Positions 6,950 through 16,028 of a stretch of 56,339 bases of DNA are shown in pieces (the first letter of the stretch is position 1; each line of letters opens with the position of its first letter). The stretch is from Bradyrhizobium sp. WSM1743 (GTDB lineage: Bacteria; Pseudomonadota; Alphaproteobacteria; Rhizobiales; Xanthobacteraceae), in the NCBI RefSeq assembly GCF_000473065.1, contig NZ_AXAZ01000056.1, forward strand, positions 1 through 56,339. Reading direction: 5' to 3'. The position numbers and the translations under genes are program-made. The notes beneath the pieces are model-generated. The model ran no database searches. It was given only the letters and a program-made list of their open reading frames with translations, and had not been told where the DNA came from.

Positions 6950-9949
6950 ATGCCGAACATCCCGCCGCCCTTCACCGCTCCCTACGCACCTGACGACGCC
7001 GACATTGCTGCGCGCCTGTTGCCATCGGCACATCTGGCCCCGCCGCAGGAGGCGCAGATCGACCGCACCGCGACCCGGTTGATCGAGGCGATCCGCAAAC
7101 GCGACGACCGGCTCGGCGGGGTCGAGGACATGCTGCGGGAGTTCGCACTCTCGACCAAGGAAGGGCTCGCGCTGATGGTGCTGGCGGAAGCGCTGCTGCG
7201 CGTGCCTGATGCCCGCACCGCCGACCAGTTCATCGAGGACAAGCTCGGCGAGGGCGATTTCATCCATCACGAGACCAAGTCGACCGCGTTCCTGGTCAAC
7301 GCTTCGGCCTGGGCACTCGGCCTGTCGGCGCGGGTGATCCAGCCCGGCGAGACGCCCGACGGCACCATCGGCCGGCTGGTGAAGCGGCTCGGCGCGCCGG
7401 CGGTGCGCACCGCCACGCGCCAGGCGATGCGGCTGATGGGCAATCACTTCGTGCTGGGCGAGACCATCGAGCAGGCGCTGGAGCGGGGCCGGCCGCGCTC
7501 CGGCCAGAAGCCGCTCTATTCCTTCGACATGCTTGGCGAAGGCGCGCGCACGGCGGCCGACGCCAAGCGCTATTTCGACGCCTATGCCAGCGCGATTGAG
7601 ACGATCGGCAAAGCGGCGGGCAACCATCCCCTGCCCGACCGGCCCGGCATCTCGGTAAAACTTTCGGCGCTGCATCCGCGCTTCGAGGCGATCAGCCGCG
7701 CGCGCGTAATGGCCGAGCTGGTGCCGCAACTGCTGGATCTCGCGCAGCGCGCCAAGACCTACGACCTGAACTTCACCGTCGATGCCGAGGAGGCCGACCG
7801 GCTGGAGCTCTCGCTCGACGTGATCGCAGCAACCCTCGCCGATGCCTCACTTGCCGGCTGGGACGGATTTGGCCTTGCGATCCAGGCCTACCAGAAGCGC
7901 GCCAGCGCCGTGATCGACTATGTCGATGCGCTGGCCCGCGCGCATGACCGCAAGCTGATGGTGCGGCTGGTCAAGGGCGCCTATTGGGACACCGAGATCA
8001 AGCGCGCGCAGGAGCGCGGGCTCGACGGCTATCCCGTGTTCACGCGCAAGGCGATGACGGATCTGAACTTCGTCGCCTGCGCAACGAAGCTGCTGGCCTT
8101 GCGGCCGCGCATCTTCCCGCAATTCGCCACCCACAACGCGCTGACGGTCGCGACCGTGCTGGAGCTTGCCGCTGATAGCGGCGGTTTTGAATTCCAGCGG
8201 CTGCACGGCATGGGCGAAGCGCTGTACGAGCAGCTCGCCAAGGATCACCCTGACATCGCCTACCGCACCTATGCGCCGGTGGGCAGCCATCGCGACCTGC
8301 TCGCCTATCTGGTGCGACGGCTCCTGGAGAACGGCGCCAACTCATCGTTCGTGGCGCAGGCTGCCGACTATCGCGTGCCGGTTTCAGCGCTGCTGCAGCG
8401 CCCGGTGGATGCCATTGGCCGACCGCAACAGGCGGCTCATCCCAGGATTCCGCTACCGGCAGATCTGTTCGCGCCGGAGCGGCGCAATTCGCGCGGCGTC
8501 GAATTCGGTGAGCGTGCCGCACTCGACCGGCTGCTGGCCGACGTCAGGGCCGAGGCGGCCGATCTCAAGCCCATCACCGACGCGACGCCGGATCAGGCCA
8601 ACGCGGCGGTGACGGCTGCGCGCGCGGGCTTTGCCAGCTGGAGCCGGACGCCGGCGGGGGCGCGCGCGGCGGCGCTGGAGCAGGCCGCGCATCTCTTGGA
8701 GAGCCGAGGTGCCCGCTTCATCGCGCTGTTGCAACGCGAGGGCGGCAAGACGCTCGATGATGCGCTGGCGGAGCTGCGCGAAGCCGCCGACTTCTGCCGC
8801 TACTATGCCGCGCATGGCCGCAAGCTGTTCGGGAACGATGCCGCCATGCCGGGCCCGACCGGCGAGAGCAATGCGCTCGCCCTGCGCGGCCGCGGCGTCT
8901 TCGTCGCGATCTCGCCGTGGAATTTTCCGCTGGCGATCTTCCTCGGCCAGGTCACGGCGGCGCTGATGGCCGGTAACGTCGTGGTCGCAAAACCCGCCGA
9001 GCAGACGCCGCGCATCGCGCGCGAGGCCGTCGCCCTGCTGCACGAGGCCGGCATCCCCACGAGCGCGCTGCATCTCGTCACGGGCGATGGTCACATCGGC
9101 GCGGTGCTGACCGCGCATGCGGATATCGCCGGCATCGTCTTCACCGGCTCGACCGAGGTCGCCCGCGGCATCAACCGCGCGCTCGCCGCCAAGGACGGGC
9201 CGATCGTGCCGCTGATCGCGGAGACCGGCGGCATCAACGCCATGATCGCGGACGCGACCGCGCTGCCCGAGCAGGTCGCCGACGATGTCGTGACCTCCGC
9301 CTTCCGTTCCGCCGGCCAGCGCTGCTCGGCGCTGCGGCTACTGTTCGTGCAGGAGGATGTCGCCGACCGCATGATCGAGATGATCGCGGGCGCGGCGCGC
9401 GAGTTGAAGATCGGCGATCCCTCTGACGTCGCAACCCATGTCGGGCCGGTGATCGATCGCGAAGCCAAGCAGCGCCTCGATGCGCATATCGCGCGGATGA
9501 AGCGCGAGGCGCGCTTGCACTTTGCAGGCCACGCGCCGGAGGGCTGCTTCGTCGCGCCGCACATCTTCGAGCTCAAGGAGGCCGGTCAGCTCACCGAGGA
9601 AGTCTTTGGTCCGATCCTGCATGTCGTGCGCTATCGGGCCGAAAACCTCGCGCGCGTCCTGCAGGCGATCGAGTGCACCGGCTACGGCCTCACGCTCGGT
9701 GTTCATTCCCGCGTCGATGACACGATCGAGGCCATCATCGACCGCGTCCAGGTCGGCAACATCTATGTCAACCGCAACATGATCGGTGCCGTCGTCGGCG
9801 TGCAGCCGTTCGGCGGCAATGGCCTGTCCGGAACCGGCCCCAAAGCCGGCGGCCCGCACTATCTGGCGCGCTTTGCGACCGAGCAGACCGTGACGATCAA
9901 CACCGCCGCGGCCGGCGGCAACGCTGCGTTGCTGGCGGGAGAGGAGTGA
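6950..9949 (+). CDS. putA: Bifunctional proline dehydrogenase / P5C dehydrogenase
   Basis: 999 residues. The N-terminal half (about 60-470) is the FAD proline dehydrogenase barrel (RLVKGAYWDTEIKRAQ and the later FATHNALT). The C-terminal half (about 520-990) is an NAD-dependent aldehyde dehydrogenase with the SPWNFPLAIFLGQ cofactor motif, a GSTEVARGINRAL segment and catalytic Cys792 in FRSAGQRCSAL. It converts proline through P5C/glutamate semialdehyde to glutamate. There is no ribbon-helix-helix domain at the N-terminus, so unlike E. coli PutA it should not repress its own gene; regulation is left to the divergent Lrp-type gene. Length fits the short branch of PutA proteins. Confidence 0.96.
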   Translation: MPNIPPPFTAPYAPDDADIAARLLPSAHLAPPQEAQIDRTATRLIEAIRKRDDRLGGVEDMLREFALSTKEGLALMVLAEALLRVPDARTADQFIEDKLGEGDFIHHETKSTAFLVNASAWALGLSARVIQPGETPDGTIGRLVKRLGAPAVRTATRQAMRLMGNHFVLGETIEQALERGRPRSGQKPLYSFDMLGEGARTAADAKRYFDAYASAIETIGKAAGNHPLPDRPGISVKLSALHPRFEAISRARVMAELVPQLLDLAQRAKTYDLNFTVDAEEADRLELSLDVIAATLADASLAGWDGFGLAIQAYQKRASAVIDYVDALARAHDRKLMVRLVKGAYWDTEIKRAQERGLDGYPVFTRKAMTDLNFVACATKLLALRPRIFPQFATHNALTVATVLELAADSGGFEFQRLHGMGEALYEQLAKDHPDIAYRTYAPVGSHRDLLAYLVRRLLENGANSSFVAQAADYRVPVSALLQRPVDAIGRPQQAAHPRIPLPADLFAPERRNSRGVEFGERAALDRLLADVRAEAADLKPITDATPDQANAAVTAARAGFASWSRTPAGARAAALEQAAHLLESRGARFIALLQREGGKTLDDALAELREAADFCRYYAAHGRKLFGNDAAMPGPTGESNALALRGRGVFVAISPWNFPLAIFLGQVTAALMAGNVVVAKPAEQTPRIAREAVALLHEAGIPTSALHLVTGDGHIGAVLTAHADIAGIVFTGSTEVARGINRALAAKDGPIVPLIAETGGINAMIADATALPEQVADDVVTSAFRSAGQRCSALRLLFVQEDVADRMIEMIAGAARELKIGDPSDVATHVGPVIDREAKQRLDAHIARMKREARLHFAGHAPEGCFVAPHIFELKEAGQLTEEVFGPILHVVRYRAENLARVLQAIECTGYGLTLGVHSRVDDTIEAIIDRVQVGNIYVNRNMIGAVVGVQPFGGNGLSGTGPKAGGPHYLARFATEQTVTINTAAAGGNAALLAGEE

Positions 9950-9993
9950 GGCTCGCAGCGTAACTCAGCCGCAACAACGCATGTTGCCAGTTC

Positions 9994-10118
9994 CGTCATC
10001 CTGAGGTGCCGGAGCGTAGCGGAGGCCTCGAAGGATGAACGGCCCGGATGCAGCCGGGCCCTCGCCCTTCGAGGCTCGTCCTGCGGTACACCGCAGGACG
10101 AGCACCTCAGGGTGACGG
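9994..10118. repeat. Dispersed repeat family F, copy 1 (in the 9950-10279 gap)
   Basis: Starts CGTCATCCTGAGGTGC and ends with the inverse GCACCTCAGGGTGACGG; inside is the nested hairpin GGCCCGGATGCAGCCGGGCC. A related copy is at 33789-33945, sharing GAAGGATGAACGGCC, GATGCAGCCGGGCC and CGCCCTTCGAGGCTCG. It separates putA from the CoA-transferase gene. The rest of the gap (10119-10279) is the leader of that gene; I see no other element in it. Confidence 0.85.
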
Positions 10119-10279
10119 GAGATGGTTTTCGGTCCGTGGCGGATGCGCGCTGGATAGCGCAACGAGCCCTGCGCCGGGCGCCGTTGCATCCCGCGGAAAC
10201 ATCGGTCTAATGCTCCCATCACAGGCCTGCGCCAATTCCAGCGCGCGGGAAACGACAAGAGCGAGGGAGCAACGCCGCG

Positions 10280-11485
10280 ATGGAGAAGGGCATTTTTGCG
10301 GGGCTGAAGGTTCTGGACTGCGCGAGCTTCATCGCAGCGCCCGCGGCCGCGACCGTGCTGTCGGATTTCGGCGCCGACGTCATCAAGATCGAGCCGCCCG
10401 GCACGGGGGATCCCTACCGCAATCTGCCCAATTTGCCGGGCTATCCGACCGGCGAGCACAATTTTGCCTGGCTGCTGGAAGCGCGCAACAAGAAGAGCAT
10501 CGCGCTCGACCTCGCAAAGCCGGAAGCGCAGGCCGTGCTCTACAAGTTGGTGGCGGAGGCCGACGTCTTCATCACCAACATGCCGCCACCGGTGCGCGCC
10601 AAGCTCGGCATCACCTACGACCATCTCGCCCATCTCAACGACCGGCTGATCTACGCCTCCTTCACCGGCTATGGCGAGAAGGGCGAGGAAGCCAACAAGC
10701 CCGGCTTCGACAGCAACGCCTATTGGGCGCGCTCCGGCCTGATGGACCTCGTCCGCGCCGACACCGGCACCACGCCGGCGCGCTCCGTCGCCGGCATGGG
10801 CGATCACCCCTGCGCCATGGCGTTCTACGGCGCCATCGTCACTGCGCTCTATCAGCGCGAGAAGACCGGCAAGGGCTCGCATGTCGCGTCCAATTTGATG
10901 GCGAACGGGGTGTGGGCCGCAAGCGTGCTGGCACAGGCAAAGCTCTGCGGCTCCAAGTTCAGCGAGCGACGGCCGCGCGAGCGCGCGCTGAATGCGGTCG
11001 CCAATCACTATCAATGCAAGGACGGCCGCTGGCTGATCCTGTCGCTGCTGAACGAGGAGAAGCAGTTTCCAACGCTGGCCAAATGCCTGGGGCGCGAGGA
11101 TCTGATCGGCGATCCCCGCTTCGCCACCAAGGCCGACCGGCACGCCCGCTCAGTCGAGCTGATCAAGATCCTGGACGACACCTTTGCGACCAGGGATCTC
11201 GCCGAATGGCGCAAGATCCTCGACGGCAACGGCCTCGTATTCGGCGTCGTCGCCATTTTGGACGACATCCCGAACGATAAGCAGATGCTCGACAACGAGG
11301 TGCTGGTGCCGTTCGAGAACGACACCATGCTGACCATCAACAGCCCGATCTGGATCGACGGCGCCAGGAAGGTGCAGCCGCGCAAGCCGCCCGCTGTGGG
11401 CGAGCACAGTGACGAGATTTTGCGCGGCGCGGGATATGACGAGGCGGCGATCAAGGCGCTGCGGGGCTCGGGGGCGGTGGGGTAA
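10280..11485 (+). CDS. Class III (CaiB/BaiF) CoA-transferase
   Basis: 401 residues. The opening LKVLDCASFIAAPAAATVLSD and GADVIKIEPPGTGDPYR are the family's N-terminal CoA-binding region; Asp175 in GMGDHPCAM sits where the acyl-accepting catalytic Asp of formyl-CoA and carnitine CoA-transferases lies. It should move CoA between an acyl-CoA and a free carboxylic acid; the acids cannot be read from sequence. It is a single gene flanked by repeats F and C. A GAGGGAG stretch lies about 12 bases before the ATG. Confidence 0.88.
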   Translation: MEKGIFAGLKVLDCASFIAAPAAATVLSDFGADVIKIEPPGTGDPYRNLPNLPGYPTGEHNFAWLLEARNKKSIALDLAKPEAQAVLYKLVAEADVFITNMPPPVRAKLGITYDHLAHLNDRLIYASFTGYGEKGEEANKPGFDSNAYWARSGLMDLVRADTGTTPARSVAGMGDHPCAMAFYGAIVTALYQREKTGKGSHVASNLMANGVWAASVLAQAKLCGSKFSERRPRERALNAVANHYQCKDGRWLILSLLNEEKQFPTLAKCLGREDLIGDPRFATKADRHARSVELIKILDDTFATRDLAEWRKILDGNGLVFGVVAILDDIPNDKQMLDNEVLVPFENDTMLTINSPIWIDGARKVQPRKPPAVGEHSDEILRGAGYDEAAIKALRGSGAVG

Positions 11486-11507
11486 GCGGCGGTCGCTCCA
11501 CAAACTC

Positions 11508-11588
11508 CGTCATTGCGAGCGCAGCGAAGCAATCCAGAGTGTCTCCGCGGACGCATTGCTGGATTGCTTCGCTGCGCTCGCAATGACG
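11508..11588. repeat. Dispersed repeat family C, copy 1 (CATTGCGAGCGCAGCG type)
   Basis: Near-perfect inverted repeat: CGTCATTGCGAGCGCAGCGA near the left edge, AATCCAG inside, and the inverse CTGGATT...TCGCTGCGCTCGCAATGACG at the right edge. A second copy is at 31023-31109. Such elements are common between genes in Bradyrhizobium-type genomes. It lies 23 bp after the CoA-transferase stop. Confidence 0.88.
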
Positions 11589-11642
11589 AGGAGGGACTAT
11601 CTCGCTATAACAATCGGCAACACACCGATGCCGCGAGGTCCC

Positions 11643-12290
11643 ATGCCCAGCTACCGCCTGCACTACTTCCCTGAATCCGGCAACAGCTACAAGCTGGCGC
11701 TGATGCTGACGCTTTGTGGCGAGACGTTCGAACCGGTGTGGACTGATTTTGCCGGCGGCGTCACGCGCACGGCGGAATGGCGCAAGGCCGTGAACGAGAT
11801 GGGCGAGATCCCGGTGCTCGAGATCGACGGCGTGAAGATGACGCAGACCGCGCCGCTGCTGCTCAAGCTCGCCGAGCAGTATGGCCGCTTCGGCGCCGAG
11901 ACGGAGGACGAGAAGTTCGAGCTGCTGCGCTGGCTGTTCTGGGACAACCACAAGCTCACCGGCTACATGGCGACCTATCGCTTCATGCGGGCCTTCACCG
12001 AGAAGAACGATCCGCAGGTGCTGAAGCATTTCCGCCGACGGCTTGAGGATTTCCTCGGCATCCTCGACGGGCATCTTCAGCACAATGACTTCGCGATCGG
12101 TACGAAGCCGACGGTCGCCGATATCTCGATGATGGCCTATCTGCATTATCCCAGCGACGAGCACGGCTTTGATTTCGCGCAGAGTCATCCCGCCATCCAC
12201 GCCTGGCTCGGCCGCATGGCCGCGCTGCCCGGTTGGAAGCCGGCCTATGAGCTGCTGCCGGGCAAGCGGATGACCAATTACGCGAAGTGA
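11643..12290 (+). CDS. Glutathione S-transferase family protein
   Basis: 215 residues. The N-terminal thioredoxin-like domain begins YRLHYFPESGNSYKLALML, with Ser/Asn at the glutathione-activating position, and contains the cis-Pro region IPVLEIDG and the glutathione-gamma-Glu contact QTAPLL. An all-helical C-terminal domain follows (about 85-210). I choose the ATG at 11643, where homology begins and a GAGG lies seven bases before; an ATG five codons earlier (11628) is possible. It probably conjugates glutathione to electrophiles or reduces them. The upstream flank is repeat C. Confidence 0.88.
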   Translation: MPSYRLHYFPESGNSYKLALMLTLCGETFEPVWTDFAGGVTRTAEWRKAVNEMGEIPVLEIDGVKMTQTAPLLLKLAEQYGRFGAETEDEKFELLRWLFWDNHKLTGYMATYRFMRAFTEKNDPQVLKHFRRRLEDFLGILDGHLQHNDFAIGTKPTVADISMMAYLHYPSDEHGFDFAQSHPAIHAWLGRMAALPGWKPAYELLPGKRMTNYAK

Positions 12291-12302
12291 AGGCTCTCTC
12301 CA

Positions 12303-12447
12303 CTCCCTCTCCCCGCTTGCGGGGAGAGGGTCGGGGTGAGGGGGGCTCTCCGCGAGGGTGGTGAGAGTTGGACTCGCGGAGAGTCCCCCTCACCCGTAAT
12401 CCGCGGTCCGCGCGAATTCCGGCCTCTCCCCGCACGCGGGGAGAGGC
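12303..12447. repeat. Dispersed repeat family B, copy 2
   Basis: Large imperfect palindrome from CTCCCTCTCCCCGCTTGCGG to CCCCGCACGCGGGGAGAGG, with an inner pair GGACTCGCGGAGAGTCC. It fills the gap between the convergent glutathione S-transferase and the 54-aa membrane protein, where it could terminate both transcripts. Confidence 0.85.
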
Positions 12448-12457
12448 GAAGAGAAAG

Positions 12458-12622
12458 CTACCTCAACGACAGCCAGCCCAGCGTTAACAAAATCCCGCCG
12501 ATGATGACGGCCACCGTGACCGCCCAGATGCTGACGCGGATGCTGCCGGTGACCTGCTTGACTTCCTCATTGCGCGCAATCTCGCGATTGCGCATCTTGT
12601 TGGCGTTGCCAGTGTCCGTCAT
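12458..12622 (-). CDS. Small single-span membrane protein (54 aa)
   Basis: Reading the minus strand from the ATG at 12622 gives MTDTGNANKMRNREIARNEE, then VKQVTGSIRVSIWAV, then the hydrophobic run VAVIIGGILLTLGWLSLR and a stop. The layout is a charged cytoplasmic N-terminus of about 30 residues and one C-terminal helix (about 32-52). I do not recognise a named family. It is too short for common length cut-offs. It ends 10 bp from repeat B and starts 80 bp downstream of the heme-motif gene on the same strand, so it could be that gene's trailing partner. Support is coding-like composition and clear topology only. Confidence 0.6.
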   Translation of the reverse strand: MTDTGNANKMRNREIARNEEVKQVTGSIRVSIWAVTVAVIIGGILLTLGWLSLR

Positions 12623-12659
12623 GGGTCATCCAAATCGCTTGAGGTTCTATCTTGCGCGC

Positions 12660-12696
12660 GATCTTTTCGGAAAACCGCTGCACACTTTTCCGGATC
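12660..12696. repeat. Short palindromic element with CGGAAAA/TTTTCCG arms
   Basis: GATC at the left edge, CGGAAAA (12668-12674) and inverse TTTTCCG (12686-12692), closing with GATC (12693-12696). The sequence type CGGAAAACCGCTGCACACTT is widespread between genes in this bacterial group. It lies between the heme-motif gene and the small membrane protein gene. Confidence 0.6.
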
Positions 12697-12701
12697 ACGC
12701 G

Positions 12702-14252
12702 CTAACGCGTCTTGATGAAGCACATGCCGATGCGGCGCGAGGCCGCGGCAGCCTGACAGGCGAGACCGTTTGCACAGCTCCATGACGTAAAACTCTCATC
12801 CCGCATTCCCGATCCCGCGTCTTGCAGGGAACAATGCGCGCCCCAGCCGTCCTGATATTCGGTGCCGGCGAGCTCGCTTCTGCCGCGGGTCTGCGGCCGG
12901 CTGGCAAATCCGCGTGAGAAATCAGGGTGTTTTCCGGCCGCGAACGCGGCCAGGATATCGCGGCGGCGGAGCTGGTCACCGAAGAAATGCGGCGAGGCCG
13001 GCACGATGGTGGAATTCGACGACTTGTCCGCAAGCCAATCGACGCCCGGGAAATGGAAGCCGCCGATGCCGCGGGTCTGGTGGCAGCCGGCGCAGGTGAT
13101 GTCGTTGAGACGGCGCTGGAAGCCTGCGACCGAGCGGACGTTCTGCATGTCGATGCCGCGTGCCGCGGCCTGCTTGAGCGCGCTGACCACGTCGCTATCG
13201 GTGAAGACTGCGTCGCCTTTGCCCTCCCCTTTTCCCTCTCCTTGCAGCATGCCGAACTCCGGCTGCAATGCCGAGGCATCGAGGCCGGCGGGGGTCGGCA
13301 CCACCGCAGCCTTGGCCAGGAATCTCTCCGGGATCAGCACGGTGCCGCGATCGAACTCGCGCAGATGATCGGGCGCGAGCAGCCAGGCCTTGAACTCGCG
13401 CCGCAGCGCGGCGTCGGCAAGAATCCGGTCGCGGTCGATCTGGTTCTCCAGCGCCGATTCCTCGAACGTCTTCGTGGCAGCGTCGTACTTGAACACCTTG
13501 AGCAGATAATCGGAGCGGAAATCGTGCAGTGCCGATTTCGGCGCGACCGAGACCTGAATGTTGGTCTCGATGCGGTCAAGCATGGCGTCGTATGGCGGGA
13601 AGCGGCTGCCGATCAAATCCTGCCAGTCGCCATTGTCGAGCCAGCGCCGGGCGACCTCGGCGCAGCTGATCGGCTCGCTGCTCGCATCCGTCTGGCGCGC
13701 GTCGCGCGCCTTCATCACAAGGTTGAGCGTCATCGGCAGGCGCGTTGCGGTCTTGCCGCCATCCGGGCTGCTGTCGGAACGCGCAAGACGGTAGATCAGC
13801 CGGATCTCGCCGCAAGACTCTTCCGAGACATAGGCGCGGTCCATGCGATTGACGATGCCGGCCAGCATGAAACGGGTGTCGCGCGATCTCAGATTGGCGC
13901 GATCAAACAATTGCGCGTCAAAACCCTCGCCGACGCCGATGGTCTCGCCTGGATAAGTCGCCTTGTACCACGCGATGTAACGGTCAAACTCCGCATCGAT
14001 CGCGGGTGGAATCTCTTTCAGCTGCGGCAGCGACACAAACATCAGCTCGGTCGTGAGCGGGACGTCTGCATTCCGCTCCGGCGATAGCAGACGCGTGATC
14101 GTCAGCGTATTGTTCTGGTCGAGCTTGCGCAGGAGAGCGGGATCGGTGATCGCGGTGCCGCGCGTCAGCGCAGTGTTCTCCGCTGCGAAGAGCGAGACGA
14201 CGCCGCCCAGCAATGCGGCGGCAGCAACGAGAATTCGCAAGGCGCGGCCCAT
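12702..14252 (-). CDS. Secreted protein with one c-type heme motif, function unknown
   Basis: 516 residues with a signal peptide (residues 1 to about 24, cleavage near LFAAE). The only recognised motif is CAGCH (Cys387, Cys390, His391) in ITCAGCHQTRGIGGFHFPG, a c-type heme site placed unusually late in the chain. Additional Cys residues (148, 197 and several after 470) could pair as disulfides in the periplasm. The first 380 residues match no family I recognise. A low-complexity GEGKGEGKGD stretch sits at about 338-347. The family may be a cytochrome-like peroxidase or oxidase relative, but nothing shows that. It is encoded upstream of the 54-aa membrane protein on the same strand. Confidence 0.7.
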   Translation of the reverse strand: MGRALRILVAAAALLGGVVSLFAAENTALTRGTAITDPALLRKLDQNNTLTITRLLSPERNADVPLTTELMFVSLPQLKEIPPAIDAEFDRYIAWYKATYPGETIGVGEGFDAQLFDRANLRSRDTRFMLAGIVNRMDRAYVSEESCGEIRLIYRLARSDSSPDGGKTATRLPMTLNLVMKARDARQTDASSEPISCAEVARRWLDNGDWQDLIGSRFPPYDAMLDRIETNIQVSVAPKSALHDFRSDYLLKVFKYDAATKTFEESALENQIDRDRILADAALRREFKAWLLAPDHLREFDRGTVLIPERFLAKAAVVPTPAGLDASALQPEFGMLQGEGKGEGKGDAVFTDSDVVSALKQAAARGIDMQNVRSVAGFQRRLNDITCAGCHQTRGIGGFHFPGVDWLADKSSNSTIVPASPHFFGDQLRRRDILAAFAAGKHPDFSRGFASRPQTRGRSELAGTEYQDGWGAHCSLQDAGSGMRDESFTSWSCANGLACQAAAASRRIGMCFIKTR

Positions 14253-14344
14253 GCCTCCAGTAACACCGCACCGGGATGCCTATTCAAGCAAAAGGCGCCT
14301 CACATCGTGGTGAAGCGCCTCTGCGACAGTCGTATATCGAACGC

Positions 14345-15337
14345 TCAGCGCCCGACGATCAGGCCCCTGCTGGTGACGACCACCCAGCGACCGTCCTGGC
14401 GGCGGATCGCATCGACACGGCCCACGCCGGGGATGGGGTCGCCGGGATAGACCTCGTAGAGGCCGTCACGGTCCTCGATCAGCGCACCGCCGTTCGCGGC
14501 GTTGCGCAGCCTCCAACCTTCAATCGTCGGGAGACGGCCGACCTCGGTCTTGGGGGTTGCGGGCGCCGGTGCGGCCGCCGCGGTCGCGACCTGGGTCGGC
14601 GCGATCGAGCCGGTGGTCTCCTTGGGCACCGCTGCTGTGGCCTGCGCGGGGGCAGCGGGCGGCGTGGCGCGGAGCTTGTCGACGGTCTCGGACAGCTTTG
14701 CGATCCTGGCCAGCGGCTCGGCCTGCGCCTTCTCGAGCTTGTCGAGGCGGTCATTGGTCCGGTTGAACTGGCTGACACCGACCTTGGAGGTTTGCTCGAC
14801 GTTGGCCTTCAGTGCGACGAGGTCGGCATCGATCCGCGCGACCGACGCATTCAGCGCGCTGGTGTCGGCGACCTGTACGGGCGCCTGGGCTGGGGCGGCG
14901 AAATGCATCATGCCTGCGGTCGCGAGCGCGCCGCTGATCGCGCCGACGCAAGCGGCAATCGCCACCATCGCGGCCATGGCCGAGAGGCGACGCTTGCTGC
15001 CGGTTTCGCGCGGCTCGTCCGCCTTCACATGCGGAGCGAACTCCTCGCGCTCCCAGGCACGGTCGGCAGGCGCCATGACGATGAGCTTGCCGAGCTTCGG
15101 CTCGGGCTTGGCTTCAGCCTTCGGTTCAACTGTGGCTTCGACCTTCGGCACCTCGATCTTTGGCGCCTCAATCTTTGGCGGCTCGACCTTCACCGGATCG
15201 GGCTTGGGTGGCGCCTCGTGGTCGGGCGCGATCGAGGGGGCATCGATCCCGGCAGCCTCAACAGCCTGCGGCGCGGTCGTACCGGCTTCGACGACGCTCT
15301 TATCCTGGGCAGCCTGCTCAGCCATTGGTTCGCTCAC
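14345..15337 (-). CDS. Membrane-anchored protein with Pro/Glu/Lys-rich arm and coiled coil
   Basis: 330 residues. Residues 40-82 are a cytoplasmic arm built of PKIE/PKVE repeats (VEPPKIEAPKIEVPKVE). One transmembrane helix lies at about 119-145, followed by a predicted coiled coil (about 155-215, LDKLEKAQAEPLARIAKLSE), an Ala/Pro-rich linker and a conserved-looking C-terminal domain (about 265-330, GLYEVYPGDPIPGVGRVDAI) that should be periplasmic. I do not recognise a functional family. The architecture resembles proteins that bridge the inner membrane and periplasmic structures, but that is only shape. It has no operon partner; about 190 bp of promoter region lies upstream. Confidence 0.75.
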   Translation of the reverse strand: MSEPMAEQAAQDKSVVEAGTTAPQAVEAAGIDAPSIAPDHEAPPKPDPVKVEPPKIEAPKIEVPKVEATVEPKAEAKPEPKLGKLIVMAPADRAWEREEFAPHVKADEPRETGSKRRLSAMAAMVAIAACVGAISGALATAGMMHFAAPAQAPVQVADTSALNASVARIDADLVALKANVEQTSKVGVSQFNRTNDRLDKLEKAQAEPLARIAKLSETVDKLRATPPAAPAQATAAVPKETTGSIAPTQVATAAAAPAPATPKTEVGRLPTIEGWRLRNAANGGALIEDRDGLYEVYPGDPIPGVGRVDAIRRQDGRWVVVTSRGLIVGR

Positions 15338-15527
15338 AGTTCAAATACTCCGCTCTGGATTGACCTTTTGGTAACTTTCATTGCTTGCAAAATCCTTACC
15401 TTGGGACCCGCTTACCGAAATTTTAGGAAGTTATCCGGGGCCGAATTGGGCCGGGAAAGTGGAACCGGTGTGGCGGTCGTCAAACAGTTTGTAATCGGGG
15501 CAAGATGAACGGTGGCGCAACGGCCTA

Positions 15528-16025
15528 TCACATCACCACCGGCGTATCCGGCAGCTCGTTCGCATGCGGCCCCTGCGGCGGGAAATGCCGCGCCAGCTCG
15601 CGCGACACCGCCTCGATGCCGCCGATCACGCCGCGCTCGAACCGGCTAGAAGCGAACTCGGCCTCCATCGCGCGGCAGATGGTCTCCCACCCCTCGGCGC
15701 CAACCTTCGAATCGATACCGCGATCGGCGACGATCTCGACGTCGCGGTCGGCGAGCAGGAGATAGATCAGCACGCCGTTGTTGTGCGCGGTGTCCCAGAT
15801 GCGCAAGTGCGAGAACACGTCGAGCGCGCGCTCGCGCGCCGGCTGGTTGCGGAACAACGGGCGGCCGTCGAGCGCGCCTTCGACGACGAAGCGGACCTGG
15901 CCGGAATGGGTGGCTTCGCCGCGCTTGATCGCCTGCTCGATGCGGTCGAGCACGGCTCGCGGAAAAATCTGCTTCGCCCGCCAATGATGCTGCACGAGAT
16001 GTCGGGCAATGCGCTTGATGCTCAT
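15528..16025 (-). CDS. TPM-domain protein, cytoplasmic partner of the LemA cluster
   Basis: 165 residues, no signal peptide. It aligns with TPM/YgcG-type domains (IWDTAHNNGVLIYLLLADRDVEIVADRGID). It starts 3 bp after the stop of the larger TPM protein, so translation is likely coupled. LemA-TPM-TPM clusters are common in proteobacteria; their role is unsettled, though TPM domains have been linked to phosphatase activity and membrane protein maintenance. Here it is the last of three minus-strand genes. Confidence 0.82.
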   Translation of the reverse strand: MSIKRIARHLVQHHWRAKQIFPRAVLDRIEQAIKRGEATHSGQVRFVVEGALDGRPLFRNQPARERALDVFSHLRIWDTAHNNGVLIYLLLADRDVEIVADRGIDSKVGAEGWETICRAMEAEFASSRFERGVIGGIEAVSRELARHFPPQGPHANELPDTPVVM

Positions 16026-16028
16026 GAC

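Noticed and set aside
15338..15410. A tRNA-like GTTCAAATAC motif near 15340
   Set aside because: No cloverleaf, acceptor stem or CCA-compatible end can be built around it; it is the leader of the coiled-coil membrane protein gene.
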